Source: CAWFGW01 sp963849955
Lineage (GTDB): Bacteria; Bacteroidota; Bacteroidia; Cytophagales; JAAEPT01
Direction: 5' to 3'
Assembly (NCBI GenBank): GCA_963849955.1
Contig: CAWKJU010000017.1
Coordinates: 62,001 to 126,000, forward strand
DNA length: 64,000 nucleotides
Shown here: piece by piece, positions 1 through 8,632 of the stretch
Layout: the number at the start of each line of letters is the position of its first letter
How positions within the stretch are numbered: the first letter of the stretch is position 1
Notes under the pieces: generated by a model
The model's input: the letters and a program-made list of their open reading frames with translations, nothing else
What the model was told of the DNA's origin: nothing
The model's database searches: none
Program-made: the position numbers and the translations under genes

Positions 1-266
1 AAACCTGATGATATGCTACCATTGTATTCAGGAGTAAGAAAAATGATTCCGTCAGAACTCGCTAATGTGTTAGAAACAGACTTCAATTGATCATCTGGAT
101 CATCCATAAACCCCAACCGTTCTTCAAAAGGGGGCAAGTTCAGTTCTGATAAATCAATAATTTGAGCGCTGTTGTCTGATTTTTCAACCGCACTTTTTAA
201 AGCAAAAGCTACTCGCGGACTCAACCGACCTTTTCTTGTGCTACTGGATACAATGGTGATTTTCAT
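1..266 (-). CDS. NADPH-dependent FMN reductase, 3' part outside the window
   Basis: The minus strand is open from an ATG at 266 to the left edge, so the N-terminal 88 residues are visible and the C-terminus is missing. The protein starts MKITIVSSSTRKGRLSPRVA, a flavodoxin-like first strand followed by the Ser-rich phosphate loop (SSSTRKGR) of the NADPH-dependent FMN reductase family. Near the cut edge it reads FLTPEYNGSIS, the family's TPEYN flavin-contacting motif. Proteins of this kind reduce FMN, azo dyes or quinones in the cytoplasm with NAD(P)H; the substrate cannot be told here. The next gene on this strand lies upstream and ends 69 bases away. Family assignment is firm, function is generic. 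Confidence 0.85.
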   Translation of the reverse strand, partial: MKITIVSSSTRKGRLSPRVAFALKSAVEKSDNSAQIIDLSELNLPPFEERLGFMDDPDDQLKSVSNTLASSDGIIFLTPEYNGSISSG

Positions 267-335
267 ACGTATTAATCAAGCTTATTTTATAATCGGATTC
301 AAGATTTTTTAATTTTGAAAAGAAAGATTACTGGT

Positions 336-1859
336 TTACTTTTTTCTCAACTCAAACAAGTCTTTTCGTCTATCTTTCAAATTTCTAACACTACCAAGTT
401 GGTTTAATTCTCTTAATAAATCCAGGTCAACATCTGCAATTAAGATCATTTCCGTATTTGGTGTGGCCTCTGCTTTGATTCCATTTGCTGGGAAAGAGAA
501 ATCACACGGAGTGAAAACCATTGACTGAGCAAATTGAATATCCATATTATGTACCTTGGGTAAATTGCCTACGCTTCCAGCTATTGCTACATAACATTCA
601 TTTTCTATCGCACGTGCTTGAGCACAATTTCTTACTCGTGAATAGCCATTTTGTGTATCCGTTAAGAAAGGTACAAACAAAATATCCATCCCCTCGTCAG
701 CGAGCAATCGACTTAATTCTGGAAATTCAGAATCATAACAAATCAGAATGCCGACTTTACCACAATCTGTGTCATACGCCTTTAATTCATAACCACCTTC
801 CATACCCCATACTTTGGCTTCATCAGGGGTAACGTGCAGTTTTTCATATCGCTCCACAGAACCATCTCGCTTGCATAAATAACCTACGTTATAGAGTCGG
901 TCATTAACTATTTCAGGCATACTCCCCGAAATAATATTGATATTGTAGGAGATAGCTAATTCAGCAAATTTCTCGACAATTTTACTCGTATGTTTTGCTA
1001 ACTCTCTAATGGCATTGGCCTCTGACAAATGATTGTTTTCTGCCATGAGTGGTGCGTTAAAAAACTCAGGAAATAATGCAAAATCTGATCGATATCCAGA
1101 AACGGCATCTACGAAATACTCCACTTGTTGCATAAGTTCTTCTAAGTTGGAGTATGGACGCATTTGCCATTGTACCAAACCGAGGCGGACTATTTTTTTA
1201 GTTGCAGAAGCGTTTTTACTAGGTTTTTCATAATAGATGTTATCCCATTCTAATAAAACTGCAAATTCACTTGACTCGGTGTCCCCTTCTAAATATCCTT
1301 TTAAAATTTTAGTAGCGTGAAAGTCATTTGATATTTGAAAGTTATATACCGGATCATGTATTTCTTTCCGCTTCACTTTGTCAATATATTGTTTGGGAGT
1401 TAGTTCACTCGCATGCAAGTGATAATTTGGGATACGCCCTCCAAAAGCAATCCCTTTTAAGTTTAATCGCTCGCACAACTCTTTTCTATAGTCATACAAC
1501 CTACGTCCCAGACGAAGACCTCTAAATTCAGGTTTAATAAAAACATCGATTCCATACAGCCGATCTCCTGTCGCTGAATGGGTGTTAAATGAATAATTGC
1601 CCGTTATTTCTTTATAGGTGTGTTTGTATTCAAACTTATCATAATCAACAACAATAGATAATGCACATCCAGCCAAATGGTTATTTACTTTGATGACCAC
1701 TTGTCCCTCTGGAAATTTGTCTATCAACGATTGTATATGAGATTCTTGCCAATAGGCATTCGTTAAGTTAGAATAAGCTTCTATCATTGCGTCTTTTAGC
1801 TCTTGATAATCACTTATACTTAAATATTGTAGTTCTATGTTCTCAATTTCTACTGACAT
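336..1859 (-). CDS. Bifunctional GNAT acetyltransferase / carbon-nitrogen hydrolase (nitrilase superfamily)
   Basis: A 507-residue two-domain cytoplasmic protein. Residues about 5-205 form a GNAT acetyltransferase domain; the acetyl-CoA loop is seen around residues 106-125 (VFIKPEFRGLRLGRRLYDYR). Residues about 223-500 form a nitrilase-superfamily amidase with the full Glu-Lys-Cys triad: E265 in FPEFF, K340 in YEKLHVTP and C374 in LICYDSEFPE. The nitrilase domain hydrolyses a carbon-nitrogen bond of an amide; the GNAT domain transfers an acyl group to an amine. The fusion is known in Bacteroidota and suggests that one metabolite passes between the two sites, but the substrate is unknown. The gene stands alone between the FMN reductase and the divergent pcrB gene. 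The start is the only ATG that preserves the whole first domain. Confidence 0.88.
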   Translation of the reverse strand: MSVEIENIELQYLSISDYQELKDAMIEAYSNLTNAYWQESHIQSLIDKFPEGQVVIKVNNHLAGCALSIVVDYDKFEYKHTYKEITGNYSFNTHSATGDRLYGIDVFIKPEFRGLRLGRRLYDYRKELCERLNLKGIAFGGRIPNYHLHASELTPKQYIDKVKRKEIHDPVYNFQISNDFHATKILKGYLEGDTESSEFAVLLEWDNIYYEKPSKNASATKKIVRLGLVQWQMRPYSNLEELMQQVEYFVDAVSGYRSDFALFPEFFNAPLMAENNHLSEANAIRELAKHTSKIVEKFAELAISYNINIISGSMPEIVNDRLYNVGYLCKRDGSVERYEKLHVTPDEAKVWGMEGGYELKAYDTDCGKVGILICYDSEFPELSRLLADEGMDILFVPFLTDTQNGYSRVRNCAQARAIENECYVAIAGSVGNLPKVHNMDIQFAQSMVFTPCDFSFPANGIKAEATPNTEMILIADVDLDLLRELNQLGSVRNLKDRRKDLFELRKK

Positions 1860-1971
1860 GTTTTTTTATTTTTTTAGAGGTTACCTACCCTACTAACCTT
1901 TTGTGCTATTTACTACTTTAGCTACTAAATACTAATTGTCTCCTGTTATTTATTTTAAGACACGACCAATA

Positions 1972-2001
1972 TTTGATTCCCATATTTGTTTCGTACTTTT
2001 G
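1972..2001 (+). promoter_or_regulatory. Bacteroidota-type promoter of pcrB
   Basis: TTTG at 1972-1975, an 18-base spacer, then TACTTTTG at 1994-2001 match the Bacteroidota sigma-ABfr consensus TTTG / TAnnTTTG exactly. Transcription should begin about 4-6 bases after the second box, that is at or beside the GTG at 2007. The location and spacing are seen directly; promoter activity is inferred. Confidence 0.7.
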
Positions 2002-2006
2002 GTTTA

Positions 2007-2744
2007 GTGAAACACGCTATATACGATAAGATAATTAAAGCAAAGGCCGAAAACAAAAAGGGTATAGCTATATTAATAGATCCTGATGATATTTCGGAAG
2101 AACGATGCATCCAGTTTGCCCGTACGGCACAAGAAGCTGGAATTAGTTATTTTTTTGTTGGAGGCAGTTTGCTAACAAGTGATCAATTAGAGCAAACGGT
2201 TAGTTTATTAAAAGACCATTCTTCTATTCCAGTACTACTTTTTCCCGGAAACCATAGCCATATAACAGCAAAAGCGGATGCATTGTTATTTTTATCACTG
2301 ATTTCTGGAAGAAATGCTGATTTTTTAATTGGACAACAGGTATTGGCAGCACCAAACATAAAAAGAAGTGGTTTAGAAACAATCGCCACGGGTTATATAT
2401 TAATAGACAGCGGTCAGCCAACCACTGTTTCTTACATTAGCAATACGCAACCAGTTCCTGCAAACAAACCTGAAATTGCAGCTTGTACTGCTATGGCAGG
2501 CGAGCTTCTCGGTTTAAAATTGTTTTACCTCGAAGGTGGTTCTGGAGCCAAAAACCCCGTTTCAGCTGAAATGATTGCTGCAACAAAACGTGCTATAGAT
2601 TCTCCTCTCATTGTTGGTGGAGGAATAAAATCATTAGAAGCAGCACAGCGGGCGTTTGATGCGGGTGCAGATATTATTGTAGTGGGCACAGCAATAGAAG
2701 AAAATGCTGCCTTTTTAAATGAATTAGGAAAGCTAGCGCTTTGA
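2007..2744 (+). CDS. pcrB: Geranylgeranylglyceryl phosphate synthase family protein (PcrB/GGGPS)
   Basis: A 245-residue TIM-barrel prenyltransferase of the PcrB/GGGP synthase family. The enzymes join a long prenyl diphosphate to C3 of sn-glycerol-1-phosphate, the first ether-lipid step in Archaea; group II enzymes from Bacteroidota are known to make geranylgeranylglyceryl phosphate. Family landmarks are AILIDPDD near the N-terminus, FYLEGGSGA in the middle, and PLIVGGGI and VVGTAIEE near the C-terminus, the glycerol-phosphate binding loops. A TTG at 1986 is an alternative start, but it lies between the two promoter boxes and would not be transcribed. The GTG at 2007 gives MKHAIYDKIIKAK, matching the usual family N-terminus. 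The mRNA is probably leaderless. A polyprenyl diphosphate synthase that could supply the prenyl donor is at 42019-42990. Whether the product is a lipid or a minor metabolite is not shown. Confidence 0.85.
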   Translation: MKHAIYDKIIKAKAENKKGIAILIDPDDISEERCIQFARTAQEAGISYFFVGGSLLTSDQLEQTVSLLKDHSSIPVLLFPGNHSHITAKADALLFLSLISGRNADFLIGQQVLAAPNIKRSGLETIATGYILIDSGQPTTVSYISNTQPVPANKPEIAACTAMAGELLGLKLFYLEGGSGAKNPVSAEMIAATKRAIDSPLIVGGGIKSLEAAQRAFDAGADIIVVGTAIEENAAFLNELGKLAL

Positions 2745-2755
2745 GAATTACCTAA

Positions 2756-3286
2756 TTAATTCAAATTGAAGTTATATCCAGCGGTTATGGTAAAGGGCAA
2801 TAAAGTTGATGTTTCTATATAAGGATTGTTGACAATAGCATCCCAAGTATCTCGAAATTCTTTCGAACGGACAGGGAATAACAGGGAAAATTGCCAATAG
2901 TTTTCTTTTCGATTTTTAATATTTATACCAGCACCAAAACTCGGCCCATAATATATCTCCTTAAAATCTTGTCCATAACCATAAAAATCTTGAATTAAAA
3001 TAATGCCGTTGTAGCCATACATTCCTTCCAAATAAAACCGCACATTACTAGTTGAAGGGATTAAAAACTGCAACCCAAAATTATAACCAGCGCCAGCAAT
3101 GGCATATCCAAACCCACCAAATAGACCTAGAGACCCCGTTGGATAATAAGCTAATTTACCACCTATTCCGCCAAACTCTAAACCAGTACCTATACCCAAT
3201 GTCGCTACCCCTTTTTCTTGAGCGCTGCTTGAAGTAGTTTTAATAATCACTAAAGCCACTAAAATTATAAAAAGTGTTTTTTTCAT
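2756..3286 (-). CDS. Secreted beta-barrel-like outer-membrane protein, unknown function
   Basis: A 176-residue protein starting MKKTLFIILVALVIIKTTSS with a Sec signal peptide that probably ends after AQ (SSSAQEKG). The mature part is rich in Gly and aromatic residues and alternates in a beta-strand pattern (GGFGYAIAGAGYNFGLQF), ending in NFNLN, as small outer-membrane barrels do. I do not recognise a family. The ATG at 3286 overlaps the TAA of the upstream amidohydrolase by one base (TAATG), so the two are probably translationally coupled. An in-frame extension to 3346 would lie entirely inside the amidohydrolase gene and would put 20 polar residues before the signal peptide, so it is rejected. 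Confidence 0.65.
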   Translation of the reverse strand: MKKTLFIILVALVIIKTTSSSAQEKGVATLGIGTGLEFGGIGGKLAYYPTGSLGLFGGFGYAIAGAGYNFGLQFLIPSTSNVRFYLEGMYGYNGIILIQDFYGYGQDFKEIYYGPSFGAGINIKNRKENYWQFSLLFPVRSKEFRDTWDAIVNNPYIETSTLLPFTITAGYNFNLN

Positions 3287-4479
3287 TAATTTATTAGTTG
3301 TCTTAAAGTTAAGTAAGCCATTAAACCAGCTCCAATTTCTAGACAACTTTCGTCTATATTAAATGTTGGAGTGTGTAATCCCGATGTAATTCCTTTATCA
3401 GCATTTCGAATTCCTAAGCGATAAAAACATGAATCAATTTGTTGGGAATAAAAAGCAAAGTCTTCTGCTGCCATCCACAAATCCAAGTCTTCAACATTTT
3501 CTTCTCCAAGATATTCTACTGCATAACTCTTTAGTGTTTCTGCTAACTCAGGGGTATTCTTTAAAAAGGGATAACCAACTTTTATGTCCACTTCACAACT
3601 ACCTCCCATGGCAATGGCAATATTTTCTGCCATTGTTTTAATTTTTTCGTGCGCTTCAAAACGCCATTTTTCATCCATCGTTCGAAATGTCCCTTCAACA
3701 TCCACCACTTCAGGAATTATATTGGTAGCTCCATTGGCAGTTACTTTACCAAAGGAAAGCACAGAAGGAATTTTTGGAGAAGCATTTCTACTCACAATTT
3801 GTTGCAAGGCGACAATGATATGGGAAGTAATCAAGACCGGATCAATGTTGTTTTCAGGCATAGCTGCATGCCCACCTTTCCCTTTTACTTTTAAAAATAT
3901 TTCATCAGCACTGGCCATGTACATTCCTGAACGGAAACCTACCTTTCCTGCATCAATAAAGGGCATCACATGTTGACCGACTATGTTCTGCGGTGTTGGG
4001 TTTTCAAGCACCCCTTCTTTAATCATCATGGATGCACCCCCTGGTAGCCGCTCCTCTCCCGGTTGAAATATTAACTTTATAGTACCCTCAAATTCAGCTT
4101 TGAATTCATTCATTATCCGCGTAGCCCCTAACAATGAAGTGGTGTGCACATCATGGCCACAGGCATGCATTACACCCTCATTTTTAGATTTATATGCAAC
4201 AGTATTTTGCTCAAAAATTGGCAATGCATCCATATCTGCACGCAATGCAATGGTGCGTGAATCAGGGTTTTTGCCTTTTATATATCCGACCACGCCAGTC
4301 CCTGCAACCCCTTCAATAATTTCATCTACACCGATTTCTTTTAATCGATTGATGACAAATTTAGCCGTCTCATATTCTTGAAAAGATAGTTCAGGATGCA
4401 TGTGTAAATGATGTCGTGTTTCTAACAACTCATTTTCATGTTTTTTTGCCAGCTCACTTACTTTTTGCTTTAAATCCAT
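3286..4479 (-). CDS. M20 family metallo-amidohydrolase
   Basis: A 397-residue M20D-type amidohydrolase (hippurate hydrolase / N-acyl-amino-acid hydrolase type). It hydrolyses an amide between an acyl group and an amino acid in the cytoplasm with two metal ions. The N-terminus has HMHPELSFQEYET, then the metal and catalytic motifs ALRADMDALP (about residue 80), HACGHDVHTT (about 105) and PGEERLPGGA (about 140, with the general-base Glu). A late Glu is in MAAEDFAFY. A dimerisation domain sits in the middle. The chosen ATG at 4479 overlaps the TGA of the SPOR gene by one base (TGATG); a GTG three bases earlier is possible. The actual substrate is not predictable. It is the third gene of a secA-led run. 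Confidence 0.88.
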   Translation of the reverse strand: MDLKQKVSELAKKHENELLETRHHLHMHPELSFQEYETAKFVINRLKEIGVDEIIEGVAGTGVVGYIKGKNPDSRTIALRADMDALPIFEQNTVAYKSKNEGVMHACGHDVHTTSLLGATRIMNEFKAEFEGTIKLIFQPGEERLPGGASMMIKEGVLENPTPQNIVGQHVMPFIDAGKVGFRSGMYMASADEIFLKVKGKGGHAAMPENNIDPVLITSHIIVALQQIVSRNASPKIPSVLSFGKVTANGATNIIPEVVDVEGTFRTMDEKWRFEAHEKIKTMAENIAIAMGGSCEVDIKVGYPFLKNTPELAETLKSYAVEYLGEENVEDLDLWMAAEDFAFYSQQIDSCFYRLGIRNADKGITSGLHTPTFNIDESCLEIGAGLMAYLTLRQLIN

Positions 4480-4961
4480 CACTTAATTTTATCTACAGGT
4501 ATACAATTTTCAGGTAATAAAAGTGCGGTATCAAAAACTTTTTGAAGCTGAATTAAATCTTGATATGCCTGCAGTCTTTCGATATAATTTCCAACTTTCA
4601 CTCGAAAATCAACCTGATATTCTACATACACATCAGCATCTTTAAAACCCTCTATTTCTTTGAGTTGATTTTTCACTGCTTCAACTTCTGCTTCACTTCG
4701 TCCTAAATAAATTTGAATACGGTAACCCCTAGCACACTTTATTTTGTTGACAAATTCAGCATAGCCTTCTAATGCATTCTCAACTTTAGCATTATCATGG
4801 TGCTCAATGGCAACTACACTATCTTTTCGCGCTTTAAACTCCTCCTCATTGAACTCCACTTGTGGACGCACTTTGGATAAGTCTTCCGAATATTGACCCC
4901 AACTCAAATAAGCCAGTCCAATAAAGAGATATGTGAGAATAGAATTAAGCTTCATCTTCAA
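4479..4961 (-). CDS. Secreted SPOR-domain protein
   Basis: A 160-residue exported protein. The N-terminus MKMKLNSILTYLFIGLAYLS ends in WGQ, a Sec signal peptide. Residues about 75-155 form a SPOR-like domain (GYRIQIYLGRSEAEVEAVKN, then VYVEYQVDFRVKVGNY), the fold that binds denuded septal peptidoglycan glycans. No lipobox is seen, so the mature form should be periplasmic. The start lies 17 bases inside the 3' end of secA, so the two genes are probably co-transcribed and coupled. A Met two codons later is an equally good start. The cell-division role is inferred from the domain alone. Confidence 0.75.
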   Translation of the reverse strand: MKMKLNSILTYLFIGLAYLSWGQYSEDLSKVRPQVEFNEEEFKARKDSVVAIEHHDNAKVENALEGYAEFVNKIKCARGYRIQIYLGRSEAEVEAVKNQLKEIEGFKDADVYVEYQVDFRVKVGNYIERLQAYQDLIQLQKVFDTALLLPENCIPVDKIK

Positions 4962-7900
4962 CTAATATGCATTTGTTATCTAACACATCTTGTTCAACTG
5001 TTTTAAACTTCACATCTTTTTTCAATGATCCATCCATATATTGCACCGAAACACGGTCATTTCTACCATGGATTTTTGTGCTCTTCATGGGTTGAACTAC
5101 TTGTCTTTCTGTTTGCGTATCGGTATCAGGCTGTCCACCACCATCTAGCAAACTGTGTGCTTCATTTTTATTTTCGCTCAACTTACGTTGTTGTGCTTCT
5201 CGAGCCTCTTGTATTTGTGCTGGGTCATTTTCAGGAAGTGATGCTTTCATCAAGAATGAAATAGCCTCGTGATTAATTTCGCTTACAAAGGTCTTAAACA
5301 ACTCAAACCCTTCAAATTTGTAAATTAACAATGGATCCTTCTGCTCATAGGAAGCATTGTGTACTGCTTGTTTCAAGTCGTCCATTTCACGCAAGTGACT
5401 TGTCCAACCTTGATCTACTATTGCTAACGACACCGATTTTTGCAAGGCGCTTAAAAGCGCTTTTCCATTAGTCGCAATCACATCATTCAGGTTAGCAGAA
5501 ATCCGTATTTGTTTACTATCAGAAACGAAAGGCATGGACACATTTTCAATCGTTGCGCCTTTGTTGGCATACACGTCTTTCATGACAGGAAGAACGGCTT
5601 TAACTATCTTTTCATTCTTATTGTCATAATACTCGATTGCTTCATCAAACAGCTTATCTGTAATTGTTTGAACCGTATCTTTTGCTACATCCTGCTCGGT
5701 GAGTTTAGAACTATAACCAAATGCACCAATAGTCGATAATTGTAATTGCTCGATATCTTTTGTCGCTTTTACATTTTCAGCAAAGTCATCGCATACATCA
5801 TACAAGATGTTCATGATATCAAGCTCTAGTCGTTCACCGTACAAAGCATTTCTTCTTCGCTTATAAACGACTTCACGTTGCTGATTCATCACATCATCGT
5901 ATTCCAATAGACGCTTACGAATCGCAAAGTTGTTTTCTTCTACTTTTTTCTGTGCACGCTCAATGGAACTAGTGATCATCGAGTGTTGAATAACTTCACC
6001 TTCTCTTAAACCAATTTTATCCATCAATCGGGCAATTCGTTCTGGCATAAAAAGACGCATCAAGTTGTCTTCTAAACTGACAAAGAATTGCGAAGAACCC
6101 ACATCACCTTGACGACCAGCACGACCACGTAACTGTCTATCCACACGTCTGGACTCATGGCGTTCTGTACCAATAATTGCCAAACCACCTGCTGCTTTTG
6201 CCTCTGGAGTTAACTTAATATCGGTACCACGACCGGCCATGTTGGTGGCAATAGTTACGGTACCTGACTTACCCGCTTCAGCTACAATATCAGCTTCTTT
6301 TTTATGTTGTTTTGCGTTCAACACGTTGTGATTGATGTTACGCATTTTCAACATACGACTGATTACTTCTGAAATTTCTACCGAAGTTGTACCCACCAAT
6401 ACTGGACGACCTTGTTGTACCATCACGCCAATTTCGTCAATTACGGCATTGAATTTTTCACGAACAGTCTTGTAAACCAAATCCTGTCTGTCATCTCTAG
6501 CAATTGGCCTGTTGGTAGGAATCACTACGACATCCAGTTTATAAATTTCCCAAAACTCGCCCGCTTCTGTTTCAGCGGTACCAGTCATACCACTTAGTTT
6601 GTGGTACATTCTAAAATAGTTTTGAAGTGTTACCGTAGCATACGTTTGCGTGGCATCTTCCACCTTCACGTTCTCCTTGGCTTCAATCGCTTGGTGTAGA
6701 CCGTCAGAATAACGTCTACCATCCATGATACGCCCCGTCTGCTCATCCACAATCATGACTTTTGAGTTCATGACCACATATTCTGTATCTTTTTCAAACA
6801 ACGTATAGGCCTTCAACAATTGATTGATCGAGTGGATTCGTTGTGATTTAGCTGAATATTCTTTTATTAAAGCATCTTTTTGCTTCACAATGTCTTCATC
6901 AGCTGCACCACTTTTCTCAATGGCATCTAATTCAACACCAATGTCAGGGAGAATAAAAAAGTGAGGGTCTTCCCCATCACCTGTGATTAACTCGATACCT
7001 TTATCGGTCAACTCTATGGAGTTTGTTTTTTCATCTATGGTAAAAAACAAAGGGGCATCTGCCTCTGGCATACGCTTTTGGTTTTCCGCCAAATATTCAT
7101 CTTCCGTTTTTTGAAGTAAAGTTCGCATACCTGGCTCACCCAAGTATTTAATCAATGGCTTATGTTTTGGTAGACCTCTGAAAGCTCTAAATAAAGAAAG
7201 TCCACCTTCTTTCGTGTCACCTGCAGCGATTTTTTTCTTTGCCTCGGTTAAAAAGTTAGCCGTCATTTTGCGTTGTTCTTCAACAATTCTAGCGATACGA
7301 GGTTTTAAATCATAAAACTCGTGTTGATCCCCTTTCGGCACGGGACCAGAAATAATTAAAGGTGTTCTTGCATCATCAATCAACACGGAATCGACCTCAT
7401 CAATCATCGCAAAGTGATGCTTGCGTTGTACCAACTCTTCCGGCTTCATTGACATGTTGTCTCTCAAATAGTCAAAACCGAATTCGTTATTTGTTCCGTA
7501 AGTGATGTCACAGTTGTAAGCATCGCGTCTCTTTTGTGAGTGAGCAGGATACTTGTCGATACAATCTACTTTCATTCCGTGAAAGGCAAAAATAGGACGC
7601 ATCCATTCGGAGTCTCTTTTTGCTAAGTAGTCATTTACCGTGACAATATGAACACCTCTACCAGCTAACGCATTGAGGTAAGCGGGCAAAGTTGCTACCA
7701 ATGTTTTACCCTCACCAGTAGTCATTTCAGCAATTTTTCCTTCATGCAACACCACACCACCAATTAATTGCACGTCATAATGTACCATGTCCCAAACTAC
7801 AGGAACACCCGCGGCTGTCCATTCGTTTTTCCAAACGGCATCGCTACCTTGGATTTCAACATAGTCACTTTCGGCAGCCAATGTTTTATCTAACAACGTA

Positions 7901-8304
7901 GCTTCTACTACTAACTGTTTGTTTTCTTTTAGTCTTCGCGCAGTTTCTTTCACTACGGCAAAGGCTTGAGGAAGAATTTCAAGCAACACAACTTCCAACT
8001 CAGTGTCGCGGTCTTTTTCAAGCTTATCCAATTCGTCAAAAAGAGCCTCTTTCTGATGAATATCTATTCCTTCAACCTGAACTTTATTGCGGATTTCATC
8101 CATTTGGCTGTCAATGGATGATAGTTTTTCAGCGATGATATCTTTTAGTTCTTGGGTGCGCTTGCGTAGGGCATTATCCGTGATAGAACTTAATTTTTCG
8201 AACTCAGTATTTATTTTTCCGACATACGGTCTTATTATTTTTAGGTCCTTGTCGTTTTTATTCCCTAAGATTTTAGACAGTCCTTTTGTAACAAAATCTA
8301 ACAT
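4945..8304 (-). CDS. secA: Preprotein translocase ATPase SecA
   Basis: A 1119-residue motor ATPase that drives unfolded preproteins through SecYEG. NBD1 has the Walker A motif MTTGEGKTLVA and the DEVD-type Walker B in AMIDEVDSVLIDDARTPLII; the helicase-like NBD2 carries GRAGRQGDVGSSQFF, followed by the helical scaffold and two-helix finger. It is longer than the roughly 900-residue E. coli protein because of an insertion in the first half, as in other Bacteroidota. The C-terminus (SVQYMDGSLKKDVKFKTVEQ onward) lacks the zinc-binding Cys-rich tail that binds SecB elsewhere, as expected for this phylum. The gene heads a minus-strand run with the SPOR protein and the amidohydrolase. The ATG at 8304 is preceded by a TTTG-containing AT-rich stretch. 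Confidence 0.97.
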   Translation of the reverse strand: MLDFVTKGLSKILGNKNDKDLKIIRPYVGKINTEFEKLSSITDNALRKRTQELKDIIAEKLSSIDSQMDEIRNKVQVEGIDIHQKEALFDELDKLEKDRDTELEVVLLEILPQAFAVVKETARRLKENKQLVVEATLLDKTLAAESDYVEIQGSDAVWKNEWTAAGVPVVWDMVHYDVQLIGGVVLHEGKIAEMTTGEGKTLVATLPAYLNALAGRGVHIVTVNDYLAKRDSEWMRPIFAFHGMKVDCIDKYPAHSQKRRDAYNCDITYGTNNEFGFDYLRDNMSMKPEELVQRKHHFAMIDEVDSVLIDDARTPLIISGPVPKGDQHEFYDLKPRIARIVEEQRKMTANFLTEAKKKIAAGDTKEGGLSLFRAFRGLPKHKPLIKYLGEPGMRTLLQKTEDEYLAENQKRMPEADAPLFFTIDEKTNSIELTDKGIELITGDGEDPHFFILPDIGVELDAIEKSGAADEDIVKQKDALIKEYSAKSQRIHSINQLLKAYTLFEKDTEYVVMNSKVMIVDEQTGRIMDGRRYSDGLHQAIEAKENVKVEDATQTYATVTLQNYFRMYHKLSGMTGTAETEAGEFWEIYKLDVVVIPTNRPIARDDRQDLVYKTVREKFNAVIDEIGVMVQQGRPVLVGTTSVEISEVISRMLKMRNINHNVLNAKQHKKEADIVAEAGKSGTVTIATNMAGRGTDIKLTPEAKAAGGLAIIGTERHESRRVDRQLRGRAGRQGDVGSSQFFVSLEDNLMRLFMPERIARLMDKIGLREGEVIQHSMITSSIERAQKKVEENNFAIRKRLLEYDDVMNQQREVVYKRRRNALYGERLELDIMNILYDVCDDFAENVKATKDIEQLQLSTIGAFGYSSKLTEQDVAKDTVQTITDKLFDEAIEYYDNKNEKIVKAVLPVMKDVYANKGATIENVSMPFVSDSKQIRISANLNDVIATNGKALLSALQKSVSLAIVDQGWTSHLREMDDLKQAVHNASYEQKDPLLIYKFEGFELFKTFVSEINHEAISFLMKASLPENDPAQIQEAREAQQRKLSENKNEAHSLLDGGGQPDTDTQTERQVVQPMKSTKIHGRNDRVSVQYMDGSLKKDVKFKTVEQDVLDNKCILVEDEA

Positions 8305-8445
8305 AACGTGCTTTTTAGCAAATTTTTAAGTGTTGTATGAATCACAATATTACTGAAATTTCATGTAATACCGATGTGAAAACCTTGGTTTCACTTATCA
8401 ATAAATAAACCAAGTGTAGGAATAGGTACAAATTGTCAGGTATTT

Positions 8446-8481
8446 AAAAAAAGAAAACCGCAGAAGGGGGGACAACTGCGG
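8446..8481 (-). terminator. Second terminator-like hairpin after the DEAD-box gene
   Basis: Read on the minus strand, CCGCAG (8481-8476) pairs with CTGCGG (8463-8458) across a 12-base C-rich loop and is followed by TTTTCTTTTTTT. This is a GC stem with a U tract, typical of Rho-independent termination. It is the last of several hairpins in the 328-base gap 8305-8632. Confidence 0.6.
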
Positions 8482-8519
8482 CTTCTGTTTGCACCGAGGT
8501 GCATTCTCCGATTGAGAAT
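8446..8519 (-). ncRNA. Candidate small RNA or structured 3' UTR (three hairpins)
   Basis: The gap between secA and the helicase holds no gene, but on the minus strand three short inverted repeats follow each other: ATTCTC with GAGAAT (8519-8503), GCACC with GGTGC (8502-8491), and the CCGCAG stem ending in a U tract at 8446. This is the shape of a small RNA with its own terminator, or of a processed 3' UTR released from the helicase mRNA. No known RNA family was recognised and no promoter was identified. Confidence 0.25.
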
Positions 8520-8565
8520 TGTATGTAACCTGTTGAAGGGTTTTACAATGACTGTGCCAATAATT

Positions 8566-8599
8566 AAAAACGCCTCTATTTAACAATAGAAGCGTTTTT
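8566..8599 (-). terminator. Bidirectional terminator after the DEAD-box gene
   Basis: A 15-base arm at 8566-8580 (AAAAACGCCTCTATT) pairs with 8585-8599 (AATAGAAGCGTTTTT) across a 4-base loop with one mismatch. A/T runs flank both sides, so it can act on either strand. It lies 34 bases after the helicase stop codon. Confidence 0.8.
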
Positions 8600-8632
8600 A
8601 GAAATGAGGAAACATGAAAAGTAGTTAATTTC

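Noticed and set aside
1986..2006. TTG start for pcrB at 1986
   Set aside because: It lies between the two promoter boxes and would be upstream of the expected transcript start; GTG at 2007 gives the normal N-terminus.
3287..3346. N-terminal extension of the small barrel gene (MSRNWSWFNG)
   Set aside because: It overlaps the upstream amidohydrolase and the signal peptide begins at the Met of 3286.
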